Of a DNA stretch of 64,000 nt, positions 46,889 through 58,644 are shown in pieces. This stretch comes from Turnera subulata. Taxonomy: Eukaryota > Streptophyta > Magnoliopsida > Malpighiales > Passifloraceae. The notes beneath the pieces are model-generated. The model saw only the letters and a program-made list of their open reading frames with translations. It was not told the DNA's origin and made no database searches. The translations under genes were made by a program, and so were the position numbers. The DNA is taken from contig JAKUCV010003203.1 in NCBI GenBank assembly GCA_028386065.3, positions 7,301-71,300 on the forward strand. Reading direction: 5' to 3'. Position 1 is the stretch's first letter. Every line of letters starts with the position of its first letter.

Positions 46889-49800
46889 TGAAACGCCCGT
46901 GTCCCAATTTATTAATATAAAATAGTATTTGAATATAAAATGACCAAATTGCCCTTATCATTCCCGGGACACGAAAATCATCAACTAAACACCCGTATCT
47001 CAAAATATCTAATTAAATTAATTAAAGCATGTGTAAAGACTAAATTGCCCATTCTACCCGGGATACGACACAAACAAGATAATCATCATTTATTTACGCA
47101 ATACATCACACTTTAAGTAATACGATTCGAGTATGCAGCGGAAGACAAAAACATAAACAAATATGAATGTATGCACCCTATGGATCCAACCCGAGGAGGA
47201 AAGCACCGCCACCTGCTGATATGCTCTTCTGATCATCGATCAGCTAACCTGTGTAAAACTGTGAGGGGGTGAGACCAACCACTGTCTCACCGCAGACAAA
47301 TAAACCAATAATATACAAAACAAATCAACTACAAGTACACCGACATCAAACAACAACAACCACAATACACAGAGCAGGACATCATCAAACTACAACCAAC
47401 ACCTGTCATTACTTATACTATTATCTTTGTTATTAGGTTTAAGTATTTTATTAGGGCCCTCTACTGTGTGCGTCGAGCTCAGTCTCGTCTGATCAGACAA
47501 CCAGGCATAAGCCCAAATAAACCAGGCACGAAGCGCAAACATATCCATAGAGAGAGAGAGAGAGACAGAGAGAAAGAGGGAGATAGAAAGGGGAAGATAG
47601 AAAGAGGGAGGTAGAACCGGCCAACACAGGCCCACATGCAAACTCGCATGCCATCCCGAGGGGTATTACTTCCCGCTCGAACCAACCGGTCAACAGCCCC
47701 ACAGTAGACTTGTAATAGTATTTTATTCACATTTATCCTTTATGAATTGTACCATACGTTATTTCAAACATGGTTGTGTGGATTTAACATCTTAACCTCA
47801 AATCCGGGCCTCCAACCCACAATCCACCACACAAACCAACAAACCATATATCACGTTATTTAACACACAAAACAACTCATGCACGACAGGCATATTATAT
47901 CACACTGGTACACAGTTCACAAATCATGCACACTGCATCAAAGATATCACCAACATAGTACACTCGCAGATAGCAACATCAGCACATCAGACAAGTATGC
48001 ATACAGCATTCAAGACCAACAATTATTGTCACTTCATGTATCAAGACAGTTAACCGAGCATTGTAGGTAGTAATGCATACAAAGGTTTATAAGTCCTCAC
48101 CTGGACTACCGAAGTTTTCCTTAGAGCAACTATTCGTTCATGCCTCGCTGACATTTGAACCTATATTGGTACGAAACAATCACATACGGTGTATAACAAG
48201 GATGACATGAAGTGCATACATGTTATATGTTCAACTACTTCGAGTTCTTCGGTGACAACCCCCTAACCCAACATGTTATACAGAAAGGATAAGGATCTAG
48301 GTCCAATCAAGTTTATAAATTTATCAGAAGATTGAAAACCATTTTAGGAACCAATTTAGTGAAGCTCAATGAAAAATTAAGTATACAAGTCACAACATGA
48401 AACTCGAACGATGTTATCCATATGTGATAATAACTTTTATACACCTCTCTCTCTCTATATATATAATTCTAAGAACCAAGCCCATAATAAACTATGAGTA
48501 AAACCAAGTGCTGATGGCCCAACCTTATGACAAAACCATTAATCGTGACTAATCCTTCTGGGTTATAGCCATTCAAAACCAAAAATGTTCTTCGAAAATA
48601 ATTTTCAAGTTACTGCTCAATTGTAAACAAAAACGTGACATAGGCCTAGTATAGCCTTTGTATAAAGTAATGGTTAGGTAATCAAGGAATTAAGGCATTC
48701 AAGGATTCAAGGACCCATGTGCAAGGCACTTGTCTAGACTTGTTACGATTACACATATACCATGTCAATCTTACATATATTTATATGTATATATATATAT
48801 ATATTCCTAATGTCAATTTATCAACTTATACCCACATGACAAGTAATTGCAGAACGTTGTATGAAAGGATTTATTTAATAACCGCAGTTCATTATCATTG
48901 ATTCCAGAAACAAGGACCAAGCACTAGTGGCTCAAACTTAACCCACCACATCCCAGGTGTCAAGAATAAATCAATTGGCTTATTAATCATGCATTGGAAA
49001 CAAGTTATTTACCATTGACAACCAAAATGAACAAGAGCTAGCATGTATGTGTTCATGACAACTCAAGTAACTGGTGTAAACAAGTGGACCGACAGACGCA
49101 AATTCTTATTGTAATATAACCTAGTCCTTCCCACAATATAAGCATTTTGCTGCACGGTATATATCATCATTTAGTTATAAACCCGAACTATCATTATTAC
49201 CATTGTTACTTAATTTTGACACCGGAATGAAATTCTATATTGAAGGGTCCAAGAATGTACCGAGCACTGCAAACGCATAGGTCATAAACTTCACAAGCCT
49301 CAAGAGAAAGTACCAGGTCCCATCCACAAGCAACAAAGAGCACACCCACAACCACCACTAACATCAACCTCGCCAAAAACCCAACAACACACACCAACCC
49401 GAATCAGACCAACATCCGATTACAACACAACTGCAGAAAATTAAAGAAGATGGAGAAGGGAGAAGGAGTCGTGGCTTACCAACGGACGACGGCGGCGACC
49501 GACGAACACGCCTAGACAGCGTCACCCACCACAGACCATTCTCCTCGGTCGACAACATCCACCAAAACAACAGCTCAGCAGAAAGCCCATAGAGTGAAGA
49601 CAAACCCGTCCTGAGTCTGCAACCTCACTCCGAGCGTCATGGAGCCCAACCACCACCGCCGGCCGCAACAACACAGCCACTTGTCAGTTGCAGCAGCGGC
49701 TCAACTTCGTGACGGCGGCGTCCCTGAACGGCATTCAACGAAAGTACGCCTCGTCGTCTCCGTCAACAACTCGAGGCAACCCGCCTCAACCTTCACGCCC

Positions 49801-50367
49801 AACAACCCGCGATGGGGACGCATCAGGGGCAACGGCTTCGAAGGAGTAAAGGAGACGAGAAGGAAGAGACATCAAGGTGGCGGTTTTGAGTGAAAACGAA
49901 GAGGGAAGAGAAGAGAGAGAGCTTGTGGGTAAGAGGGGTGAGACGGCGGAAGAGCAGAACCAAAAAGAAAGAGAAGGGAAACGAAAAAGAAAAGAAAAGA
50001 AGAAGGGGTTAGGGTTGGCCGGCCTTGACCAAAACGACGTCGTTTTGGTTTAAGGCGCGGTCAACTCCCCTGGTCAACGCGCGCATTGTCTTAGGTTTTT
50101 TTTTATTTAATAATTCAAACGACGTAGTTTTGAGTGAAACTACGATAAACTCCATATTTCACCTCGGAACTCCAGCTGTTCCCAAACAACCCGAGTAAGG
50201 ATAAATTCTAAAAGTAAAAATAATATTTTCAAGGAGAATTAATTAATTATAACAATAATTTCTTAACCAACGACTCCCGGAAATTCCGCGAGGGTAAAAG
50301 TGGAAGTTAAATGCCAAAAATTTTGAAAATCCCGTAAAGACCAATTAACGAAAATCGGGGCGTTACA
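46889..50367 (-). repeat. Right LTR of element F (its 5' LTR)
   Basis: 3479 bp from TGAAACGCCCGTGTCCC to GGGGCGTTACA; matches the left LTR over its entire length with scattered single-base changes and small length changes in the simple repeats. Confidence 0.92.
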
Positions 50368-50372
50368 CTGGC

Positions 50373-50738
50373 CGACTTAGGAGCCTTATGGTTCTCTATA
50401 AATAGGCTCCTAGGATTGTTTATTTTGTACACACATAGCTATTTGATATTTGATAATAAATTTCAGGTTTTCGTACCTTGGTTTCTTTGCAAGAATGATG
50501 TGATTTCTCTCTTATTTATTTCAGGGATTTTGTGTACACATCAAGTAATTAATTTGCCTGTGGTGTTACAAGACTCCTAGTGATTATTACTCTATTGTTG
50601 CTTAACAACTTTATTTTGTTTTGAGGTGATAGAGGTAATTGTTGAAACCCTAATTTTGGTTGAATTGATTTTGATCTTGTTGACCTTGATTGATTAGGAG
50701 GTGCTTTCTAACTTTGTTCTGATAGTGTTGTCGTATCA
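50373..50738 (+). repeat. Gypsy C 3' LTR, promoter/R/U5 side
   Basis: Continues the LTR after element F (the CTGGC copy at 50368-50372 is the duplication). It carries TCTCTATAAATAGG (50393-50406) and ends GTCGTATCA, matching 2421-2775. Confidence 0.8.
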
Positions 50739-51505
50739 CTTCCTTTTCCTTCGTTTCTTCCTCTTCCATTAAGTCGGTCATGATGCCATATTTCTTCATC
50801 ATATTCATCAAACTCGTCTTCATCATGACTATAGCGCACATGAGTCGACTTCCAAGCTTTCTACCTCTTTAACCATATCAATGCATTATCAGGAAGAAAC
50901 AACCTATCAGCTTAAGCCTTTCTGCTTCCTCTACCATATCTCTAGTAGTCCATGATGTATCAATTGCAAGAAGTGTTAGTAGAAAATAATTCCGCACCAT
51001 ACCCTCGCGTGTATACTCTTTTTTTATTTTCTCTCGTGTTTGGACTCAATGGTAATAGATGTATCGCTCTGCCTATTACCTATCTTGATTCTTGCTTTGT
51101 TTATTCTTTGGGATCAAAGCAACTTAATCAAACAACAAACACCAACAGTACCTCAATAAAGAAACAAAGAGAAATCCTAGCAAGAATAGAAAGATCACAA
51201 AGTCTAGAGACAAACAAAGTCCAAGAAGAAAAGATAATCACATACAAAGAATAAAATGCTTGTATGTGAAGAATATTGTAGCAATCGAACAATAAGATAC
51301 AAAGAATTCACGATTAGAAAAACTGAAAGAAAATAAAATAACAAATAAAGCAGAAAGAAAGAAAATTATCCAAACTAGGTATCTAAAGCAATCCAACCTG
51401 CAAAAAAGTATCAACCAATCAAATACATTCTTCTTCAATCTACCCAAACTTGCTGTCAACTTCTCTCCATTTTTTTCTTTTCAACCTTCTTTTTTTTTTT
51501 AAAGT
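50739..51505 (-). mobile_element. Inverted leader and gag start of a C-like gypsy element
   Basis: Read on the minus strand this is a T-rich leader similar to 20880-21440, followed toward 50739 by an acidic, then Arg/Gly-rich coding stretch (EFDEYDEEIWHHDRLNGRGR) like the gag at 21720-21829. It abuts the gypsy C LTR end on the left and a plus-strand pol end on the right, so a rearrangement or an opposite-strand insertion is implied. A poly-T run sits at about 51488. Confidence 0.55.
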
Positions 51506-51510
51506 AGGTA

Positions 51511-51675
51511 GTTGATGAACTCAAGCAAGATTCAAGCATCATTGGAGAGAATAATGGGGCCATGACATTGCCTCAGGGACCAATATTAAGCTCAAAGTCA
51601 AGGATGCTCAAGAATCAACCCCTACATCATATTCAAGCTTTGATGAACAAAGAGCTTCAAGAAGATAATGTAATC
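51511..51675 (+). pseudogene. Element D pol C-terminus, left piece
   Basis: Encodes the last part of a gypsy polyprotein, collinear with 41540-41700 of gypsy C (AMTLPQGPI, MLKNQPLHHIQALMNKELQED). The frame is open up to the copia insertion at 51676 and continues at 60156. Reverse transcriptase and the rest of integrase are absent. Confidence 0.7.
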
Positions 51676-53196
51676 TGTTAGTAATATGCCCAAAAGCCAA
51701 TCCATGGTTGATTGTATTCATGTATACATATTTGAGGTTATGCCTATATATATGAATATGAGATAATCGCTTGCACATATATATAACCCTAGTGTATATG
51801 TATTTGATATGTATATTCTTAAAAGTCCCTAGTCGTTTATTACTATGGTTGGGTTGTAATGTTAAAATAAGACTAGCGTATGTTGAGGATTGTATGAGAT
51901 ACGAATTCTACATATGGGTACAAGATGGGGATCTTGTTGACCGGACCGACCCACATAAGAACGCTACATGGAACGTTATATGTATGTCGATAGCGTTTCT
52001 TATAGATGTGATTGTCCTCCGACCTGAGATCGTCAAGGTATCCAACATATGAATCATGTACTTTGATATTATTCCTAGTCATCCGTAACTGGGTGGACAT
52101 AAGGGTAATCATTGGGTTTATGCCTAGTATGTAGTGGGTTTTGATTGATCAAGAGGGGATTCGTCCGACCTATATAACGGGTATATTATCGAGTAGGTTT
52201 CTTGATAGAGTTGAACTGTTAAATGCATGGCCATGCTCGGCTCGGATAGGGTGATATGATGATATCATGGGTATCCGTGTTATACAGTTAACTCGAGGAT
52301 CAAGAAACCGAGATTAGACATATACGAGATTGACGTTTCCATGTCTCGGTCTAATCTTGATAATGGGACGAAGGAATGATGACATATTCCGAGGCATAGT
52401 GAATCAGTTCTGATCTTGTCGTTCGGGTAGCAATGATGTGTTGCTAGACGCCGCTCTTTGTTTATGATTGTAAAATGAGATTTTACAATCATTGTCGGAC
52501 GTTACAAGTGCCTACAGGGTCACACTTATAGAACCGTTGATTCGAGCAGGTGGTTGAACCGTGGTTGGACCATGGTTGGACCGGTTTGTGGCTGGATTAT
52601 GGTTGAACCAGGGTCGGTTTTGGATCAATAATTATCTGAATTATTGATCAGACATGTTGAGTTAGTGTGTTTGGTCTGATTATGCTTAGTGGAAGCATTA
52701 GTGATGAGCATAGGTCCACCATGTTGGCCATATTGTCATTATCTTAATGGCACTATGTCTAAAGTGTGTTTTAGGGTGTCTAGGTGAGTGATCAGATCAT
52801 TCATTCTGCCCCTATCATGTTTTTGCTGGTTTTCAGACCTTACCATCATCCTCTCAACTTCTCTTCTTCTTTGTGAAAGAAGGAAGAGCTAAAACACCAC
52901 AATTATACACATAGCTCCTACCTTTGTTGCTAGCACATCAAGTGGGAGTGCTCGAGGCTTGATTCGTGTGACGATTCGAAGCCGATCACGGTTTGTAAGG
53001 ATACCATAGAGGAGCAGGTCTTCTTCTTGCTCTTACTGATTCCTTACACAAGTTTGGCGAAAGATCCTAACCTTACAGGTATGTAAAAATTATTATACGG
53101 TTTGCTAGCTTCACATGTGTTCTTGGTTGTTTCCCTTGTTTTCCGCTGCATCCTTTTGCTTCTATATGAATGTCATATAGCCTAGGGAAACTTACA
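51676..53196 (+). repeat. 5' LTR of element E
   Basis: 1521 bp, from TGTTAGTAATATGCC to GAAACTTACA. It differs from the 3' LTR by scattered substitutions and small indels (for example around 52130 and 52570). Confidence 0.92.
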
Positions 53197-53197
53197 G

Positions 53198-53209
53198 TGG
53201 TAGTGGAGT
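53198..53209 (+). other. Primer-binding site of element E
   Basis: TGGTAGTGGAGT follows the LTR end by one base. It is a diverged form of the tRNA-Met type site. Confidence 0.6.
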
Positions 53210-53480
53210 AACTTGTGACGCTCTTAAACCGTGTAAATGATGCATATGTGATATGATCATCTAAGCATGTGTAGGAATCAACTTGTTTATGTGATATGCT
53301 AAGTGTTTTTTGAACATGATGTTGTTGTGTTTTGTCAAAAGTGTTTTGAAAAACAAGCTATTGATTGACATGAGATGTTAGTCAGGATGTTCTATGGCAG
53401 TAGGTGGAAGGGTTCGACTAAGAAAAACCGAGTGTCGGTTTGTGTTTTGAGCAATTGTTGTTCATGAACATTTAGGCCAA

Positions 53481-54140
53481 AACATCGATGTTTGTGTGAC
53501 CAACATCGATGTTGGCATGATGATTGGCCTCGACCGAATCACTACAACATCGACGTTGTAGGACAAACATTGATGTTATCATGCAACTTCTCAACAACAT
53601 CGATGTTTAAAAGTTAAACATCGATGTTATTTGAGCTCGGCCAATTTGATTGAAATTCCAGAATTCAAACAACATCGATGTTTATATTTTAAACATCGAT
53701 GTTTTTGGGTTCAGGAAGTTACAACATCGATGTTCTATTCCAACATCGATGTTGTTATGCTACTGCCAAGTCCTGAACATTGTTGGTACTCAAAACATCG
53801 ATGTTGTAGTGTCCAACATCGATGTTTTTGAGACTCTGCCAAATGGTTTGGAGTTCAAGCACTCAAAAAATCGATGTTGAAGTTTAAACATCGATGTTGT
53901 TGAGCTACTGCCAATATGTTGGGAAAGTTAGACTTTCACAACATCGATGTTTATGTTTAAACATCGATGTTTACTTATCCCAACATCGATGTTCTTGTGT
54001 AAACATCGATGTTCTTGAGTTCCAGAGACCATTAGACATCGATGTTCAAGGGAGAACATCGATGTTCTTGAAGCACTGCCAATTGTTGGCGAGAATCAGA
54101 TTCTCATAGACATCGATGTTCATTTATGGACATCGATGTT
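53481..54140 (+). repeat. AACATCGATGTT palindrome array in the leader of element E, 22 copies
   Basis: Eleven pairs with 19-21 bp between starts, spaced about 50-75 bp. Variants include CATCGACGTT, CATTGATGTT and AAATCGATGTT. A degenerate single copy follows near 54170. Spacers between pairs share CTACTGCCAA or CTCTGCCAAAT-like phrases unlike those of the Sirevirus arrays. The array lies between primer site and gag ATG, so it is part of the transcript. Confidence 0.95.
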
Positions 54141-54704
54141 CACTTGCATTTTTGTTTTCCAAATTTGCTTAACATCAATGTATGATTAAATGATTATATG
54201 CATGAGATGTATGAACATATGTTGATGAAATATTAAGTTCTTAGTTGCCTTCCATAATGAGCACTAATCATTGCTTAGATCAACACTAGGTAGGTTTTGC
54301 CCTAGCAAGGTGCCTATGTTTATCCTAGCAAGGTTCGAGAGGATAATTGTAATATCCCGATTGCTTGTTGTGGGTGAGAACTTAACTAGGTTACCTTAAT
54401 AGGATTAAGAACCTAGAGGCAAGGGTTGAGGAATGTCTATAAGATAGACTTGGACAAGGTGTTGTTCACTCAACTATCCAAGAGTTGCATAGAGATGTAA
54501 TTGACAAGAGTTGTCTACCTAAATAGCTATGATGTAGGTGATCAGCCCTAGCTGACTTATGTTGTAGTGAAATGTGGATCTTGGCCTACTTGTTATCATT
54601 TTACTGATTCTTAGTAGGAGCATCATTTAATTAAATTCCTTGTTAAATGATTTATGTATGCATGACTCTTATTTGTGTGAGTTGATCTTTGTTGTAGAAT
54701 TACC

Positions 54705-57700
54705 ATGGCACAAAACACAGGTACACTATCATTGCGATCTGTCCTTGAGAAGGACAAGTTGAATGGGAATAACTTCCTATCTTGGTATCGCAATTTGAGG
54801 ATTGTCCTCAAACAAGAAAAGAAGCTGTATGTCCTTGAAGGGCCAGTTCCGATTGAACCGGCGCCTTCTGCACCCAGGGCAGAACGGGATGCTTATAAGA
54901 AGCATCTCGATGATGCATTGGATATAGCATGTTTGATGCTGGTAACCATGGACTCGGGGCTTCAGAAGCAACACGAGAAAATGGGGGCGTTCGATATGAT
55001 CGAACACCTTAAGATGCTCTTTCAAGAGCAAGCTAGGCATGAGAGGTATGAGACCTCTAAAGCCTTATTCCAATGCAGGATGGCCGAATCATCACCCGTG
55101 AGACCTCATGTGCTGAAAATGATCGGATTCATTGAGAGCCTTGAGGGTCTCGGATTTCCTTTGCCAAAGGAGATGGCTGTAGACTTAATCCTGCAATCGT
55201 TGTCGGACAGCTACGGCCAATTTGTCATGAACTTCAACATGAACCATCTTGACAAATCCTTGTCCGAGTTGCTCAATATGTTGGGAACAGCCGAGCTACA
55301 AATGAAGGCAAGTAAGTCCAACATATTGATGATTGGCAAAGGCAAAGGAAAGGGTAAAGCAAAGTTCGACAAGAAGAAGAAGAGTGCCAAAAAGTTTGGT
55401 GCAAGTGCTTCTTCTAGTGATCACAAGCTTAAACCCAAGGGTGGAGTTGCTAAGGATGGACATTGTTTCCATTGCAACAAACCGGGCCATTGGAGACGCA
55501 ACTGCCCAGTTTACCTAGAAGAGGTAAAGAGGAACAAGAAGGGAAGTGAGACTTCTACTTCAGGTATATTCGTTATAGAAGCTAATATTTCTACTTCTGC
55601 ATCATGGGTATTAGATACCGGATGTGGTTCTCACATTTGTGTAAATGTGCAGGAACTAAGAAAGAGTAGAAGATTGGCGAAGGGTGAGATAGACCTACGT
55701 GTGGGGAATGGAGCAAGAGTTGCTGCATTAGCCGTAGGAACTTATTTTCTATCTTTACCTAGTGGCTTGGTGTTAGAACTTGATGATTGCTATTTTGTAC
55801 CTTCCATTAGCAGAAATTTGATTTCTGTATCTTGTCTTGACAAGAAAGGATTTTCATTTGTAATAAAGAACAAATGTTGTTCAATTTATTTCAATGATGT
55901 ATATTATGGTGGTGCAAATTTAAGCAATGGATTGTATGTTCTAAACCTTGAGATGCCGATCTATAACGTTAGTACCAAGAAGGTTAGGTTGAACGATTCT
56001 AACGAAACGTATCTTTGGCATTGTCGACTAGGCCATATAAACGAGAATCGCATTGCTAAGCTCCATAAAGATGGACTATTAAACTCATTTGATTTCGAAT
56101 CATTTGAGACGTGTGAATCTTGTTTGTTAGGCAAAATGACGAAGGCTCCTTTTACCGGTAAAGGTGAAAGGGCTTCGGAATTGCTAGGTCTCATACATAC
56201 CGATATATGCGGACCAATGTCGACACAGGCTAGGGGCGGTTTTCAGTACTTCATTACATTTACTGATGATTTCAGTAGATATGGATATGTGTATCTAATG
56301 AGACACAAATCCGAATCCTTTGAAAAGTTCAAAGAATTCAAGAATGAAGTACAGAATCAACTCGGTAAAAGTATTAAGATGCTTCGATCAGATCGAGGTG
56401 GTGAATACTTGAGCCAAGAATTTCTTGATCATCTAAAGGGTTGTGGTATAGTATCACAGCTTACTCCACCGGGTACGCCACAATGGAATGGTGTATCCGA
56501 AAGGAGGAACAGAACCTTGTTGGACATGGTTCGTTCAATGATGAGTCAAGCTAACCTTCCTTTATCCTTTTGGGGACATGCATTGTTGACTGCTGCTTAT
56601 ACACTAAACAATGTTCCATCTAAATCGGTCGAAAAGACACCATATGAGATATGGACTGGGAAGCGTCCCAGTTTGTCTTTTATGAGGATTTGGGGCTGTG
56701 AGGCTTACGTAAGACGTGAAGCTTCGGATAAGCTCGGCCCTAAATCCGAGAAGTGCCTATTTGTAGGTTACCCTAAGGAAACCAAAGGGTATTACTTCTA
56801 TACTCCCACCGACAACAAAGTGTTTGTTGCTCGGACTGCAATTTTTCTAGAAAAAGAGTTTATTTCTAGAGGAATCAGTGGGAGAAAAGTAGAACTCGAA
56901 GAAGTTCGAGATCTAGAGACTGAGATGGAACAAGGACAGGAACCACAAGGTGTTGTGGATGAGAATCCTATTCCTGTAACACATGGACCACGTAGGTCGG
57001 ATAGGATTCGGCATGAGCCTGAGAGATACGGATTTCTCGTGACTCATACCGGAGATGTGATGCTCATAGATGAGGATGAGCCCACTACCTATCAGCAGGC
57101 CGTTACGGGTCCGGACTCCCAGAAGTGGCTAGAAGCCATGAATTCGGAAATGGAATCCATGTATCAAAACAAGGTATGGACCTTGGTTGATCTACCCGAA
57201 GGGGTAAAACCCATAGGGTGAAAGTGGGTCTATAAGAAAAAGACTGACATGGATGGTAATGTGATTACCTATAAAGGGCGATTGGTTGCGAAAGGCTTCA
57301 AACAAGTTCATGGTATAGACTATGACGAAACCTTCTCACCAGTTGCTATGGTTAAATCCATCCGGATTCTGTTGGCTATAGCTGCAAACCATGACTATGA
57401 GATATGGCAAATGGATGTCAAAACCGCTTTCCTTAACGGAAATCTCTTAGAGGATGTGTACATGACACAGCCTGAGGGTTTTGTCGATCTAAAAAATGCC
57501 AATATGGTATGCAAGTTGCAAAGGTCCATTTATGGACTTAAGCAAGCTTCAAGGAGTTGGAATCTTCATTTTAATGATGTAATCAAAGAGTTTGGTTTCA
57601 TCAAAAATGAAGATGAACCATGTGTTTACAAGAAGGTTAGTGGGAGCACAGTAATTTTCTTGTTGTTATATGTTGACGACATTCTGCTCATTGGGAATGA

Positions 57701-58630
57701 TATTCCGACACTACAGTCTGTTAAGGCTTGGTTAGGAAAGAATTTCTCAATGAAGGACTTAGGAGAAGCCGCCTATGTGTTGGGCATAAAATCTATAGGG
57801 ATAGATCCAAAAGGCTTCTCGGGCTAAGTCAGAGTATGTATATTGACAAGGTTCTAAAGAGGTTTAGAATGGAGAATTCCAAGAAGGGATTCTTACCCAT
57901 GTCACATGGCGTCTCTCTCTCAAAGAGTCAATGTCCTAGTACATCTGATGAGAGAAAGAGAATGAGTGAGATCCCTTATGCTTCGGCAATAGGATCTATC
58001 ATGTACGCCATGTTATGTACTAGACCGGATGTTGCATATGCTCTGAGTGTCACGAGCAGGTACCAATCTGATTCCGGTGAGAGTCACTGGATGGCGGTTA
58101 AGAATATCCTTAAGTACTTGAGAAGGACTAAGGATGCATTCTTGGTTTACGGAAGCGTTGATGAGCTCGTTGTAAAGGGTTACACCGATGCTAGCTTCCA
58201 AACCGATAGGGATGATTTCAGATCGCAGTCTGGATATGTGTTTTGTCTTGGAGGTGGTGCTGTAAGCTGGAAGAGTTCTAAGCAAGAGACAGTTGTAGAT
58301 TCTACAACCGAGGCAGAGTACATTGCTGCCTCAGATGCGGCGAAAGAGGTTGTTTGGATCAAGAAGTTCGTAACTGAACTAGGGGTGGTTCCTAGTATTG
58401 AGAGTCCGATTGAGCTCCATTGTGACAACAATGGAACAATCGCACAAGCTCAAGAGCCTAGATACCACCAGAGATCCAAACACATTCTCCGACGCTATCA
58501 TCTGATTCGAGAGATCATAGATAGAGGCGATGTCAGGCTGTGCAGAGTTCCTACTAAGCCCCTCACGCAGCAGAAGCATGATGGTCATTGCGCATCCATA
58601 GGTATTAGATACATGTATGATTGGCTTTAG
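54705..58630 (+). pseudogene. gag-pol: Element E gag-pol, nearly intact
   Basis: ATG 54705 opens an 838-codon frame: copia Gag (LNGNNFLSWYRNLRIVL), zinc knuckle CFHCNKPGHWRRNC at residues 254-267, protease with D304 in WVLDTGCGSHIC, integrase zinc finger and core (HTDICGP, RSDRGGEYLS, GVSERRNRTLL), and start of reverse transcriptase. A TGA at 57219-57221 interrupts it; the same frame then runs through QMDVKTAFLNG and YVDDILL to 57827. A one-base loss in an A-run near 57787 shifts into the frame that encodes RNase H ([27 protein letters not shown]). Near 58555 a short in-frame deletion removes the conserved segment before TKPLTQQKH. Only three lesions, so it is relatively young. Confidence 0.9.
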
Positions 58631-58632
58631 TG

Positions 58633-58644
58633 CAAGTGGGAGAT
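58633..58644 (+). other. Polypurine tract of element E
   Basis: CAAGTGGGAGAT lies directly before the 3' LTR at 58645, just after the stop codon of gag-pol. Confidence 0.65.

Larger units (their letters stand above)
42004..50367 (-). mobile_element. Element F, non-autonomous Tekay-type LTR retrotransposon
   Basis: Two nearly identical LTRs of about 3.48 kb (42004-45485 and 46889-50367) flank only 1403 bp. The flanks are a perfect 5-bp duplication, CTGGC (41999-42003 and 50368-50372). Polypurine tract and primer-binding site are in place, so it can be copied and moved by an autonomous relative, but there is no gag or pol. LTR identity and perfect duplication mark it as young compared with its host, the gypsy C LTR. 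Confidence 0.93.
2421..50738 (+). mobile_element. Gypsy element C, a decayed Ty3/gypsy retrotransposon split by three insertions
   Basis: The pieces are a 5' LTR end (2421-2775), leader (2776-2981 and 20855-21457), gag (21458-21829 and 37664-38867), pol (38877-41748) and 3' LTR (41749-42003 and 50373-50738). Sirevirus A, Sirevirus B and element F separate them. The order LTR, tRNA-Met-like primer site, gag, protease, reverse transcriptase, RNase H, integrase is that of Ty3/gypsy. The pieces join collinearly once the insertions are set aside. No chromodomain is visible at the end of pol. I do not assign a clade. Both gag and pol are inactive. Removing nested elements leaves a body of several kilobases, as expected for this class. 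Confidence 0.8.

Noticed and set aside
46463..46891. 142-residue plus-strand frame in the internal region of element F
   Set aside because: It is antisense to the element, AT-rich, ends inside the right LTR and has no recognisable domain.
53631..54109. Open frames with repeated HRCF, TSMF and NIDV peptides (also at 22051-22726, 34011-34553, 36508-37173)
   Set aside because: They are translations of the AACATCGATGTT array itself; frames change between copies, and codon content follows the palindrome. Not genes.
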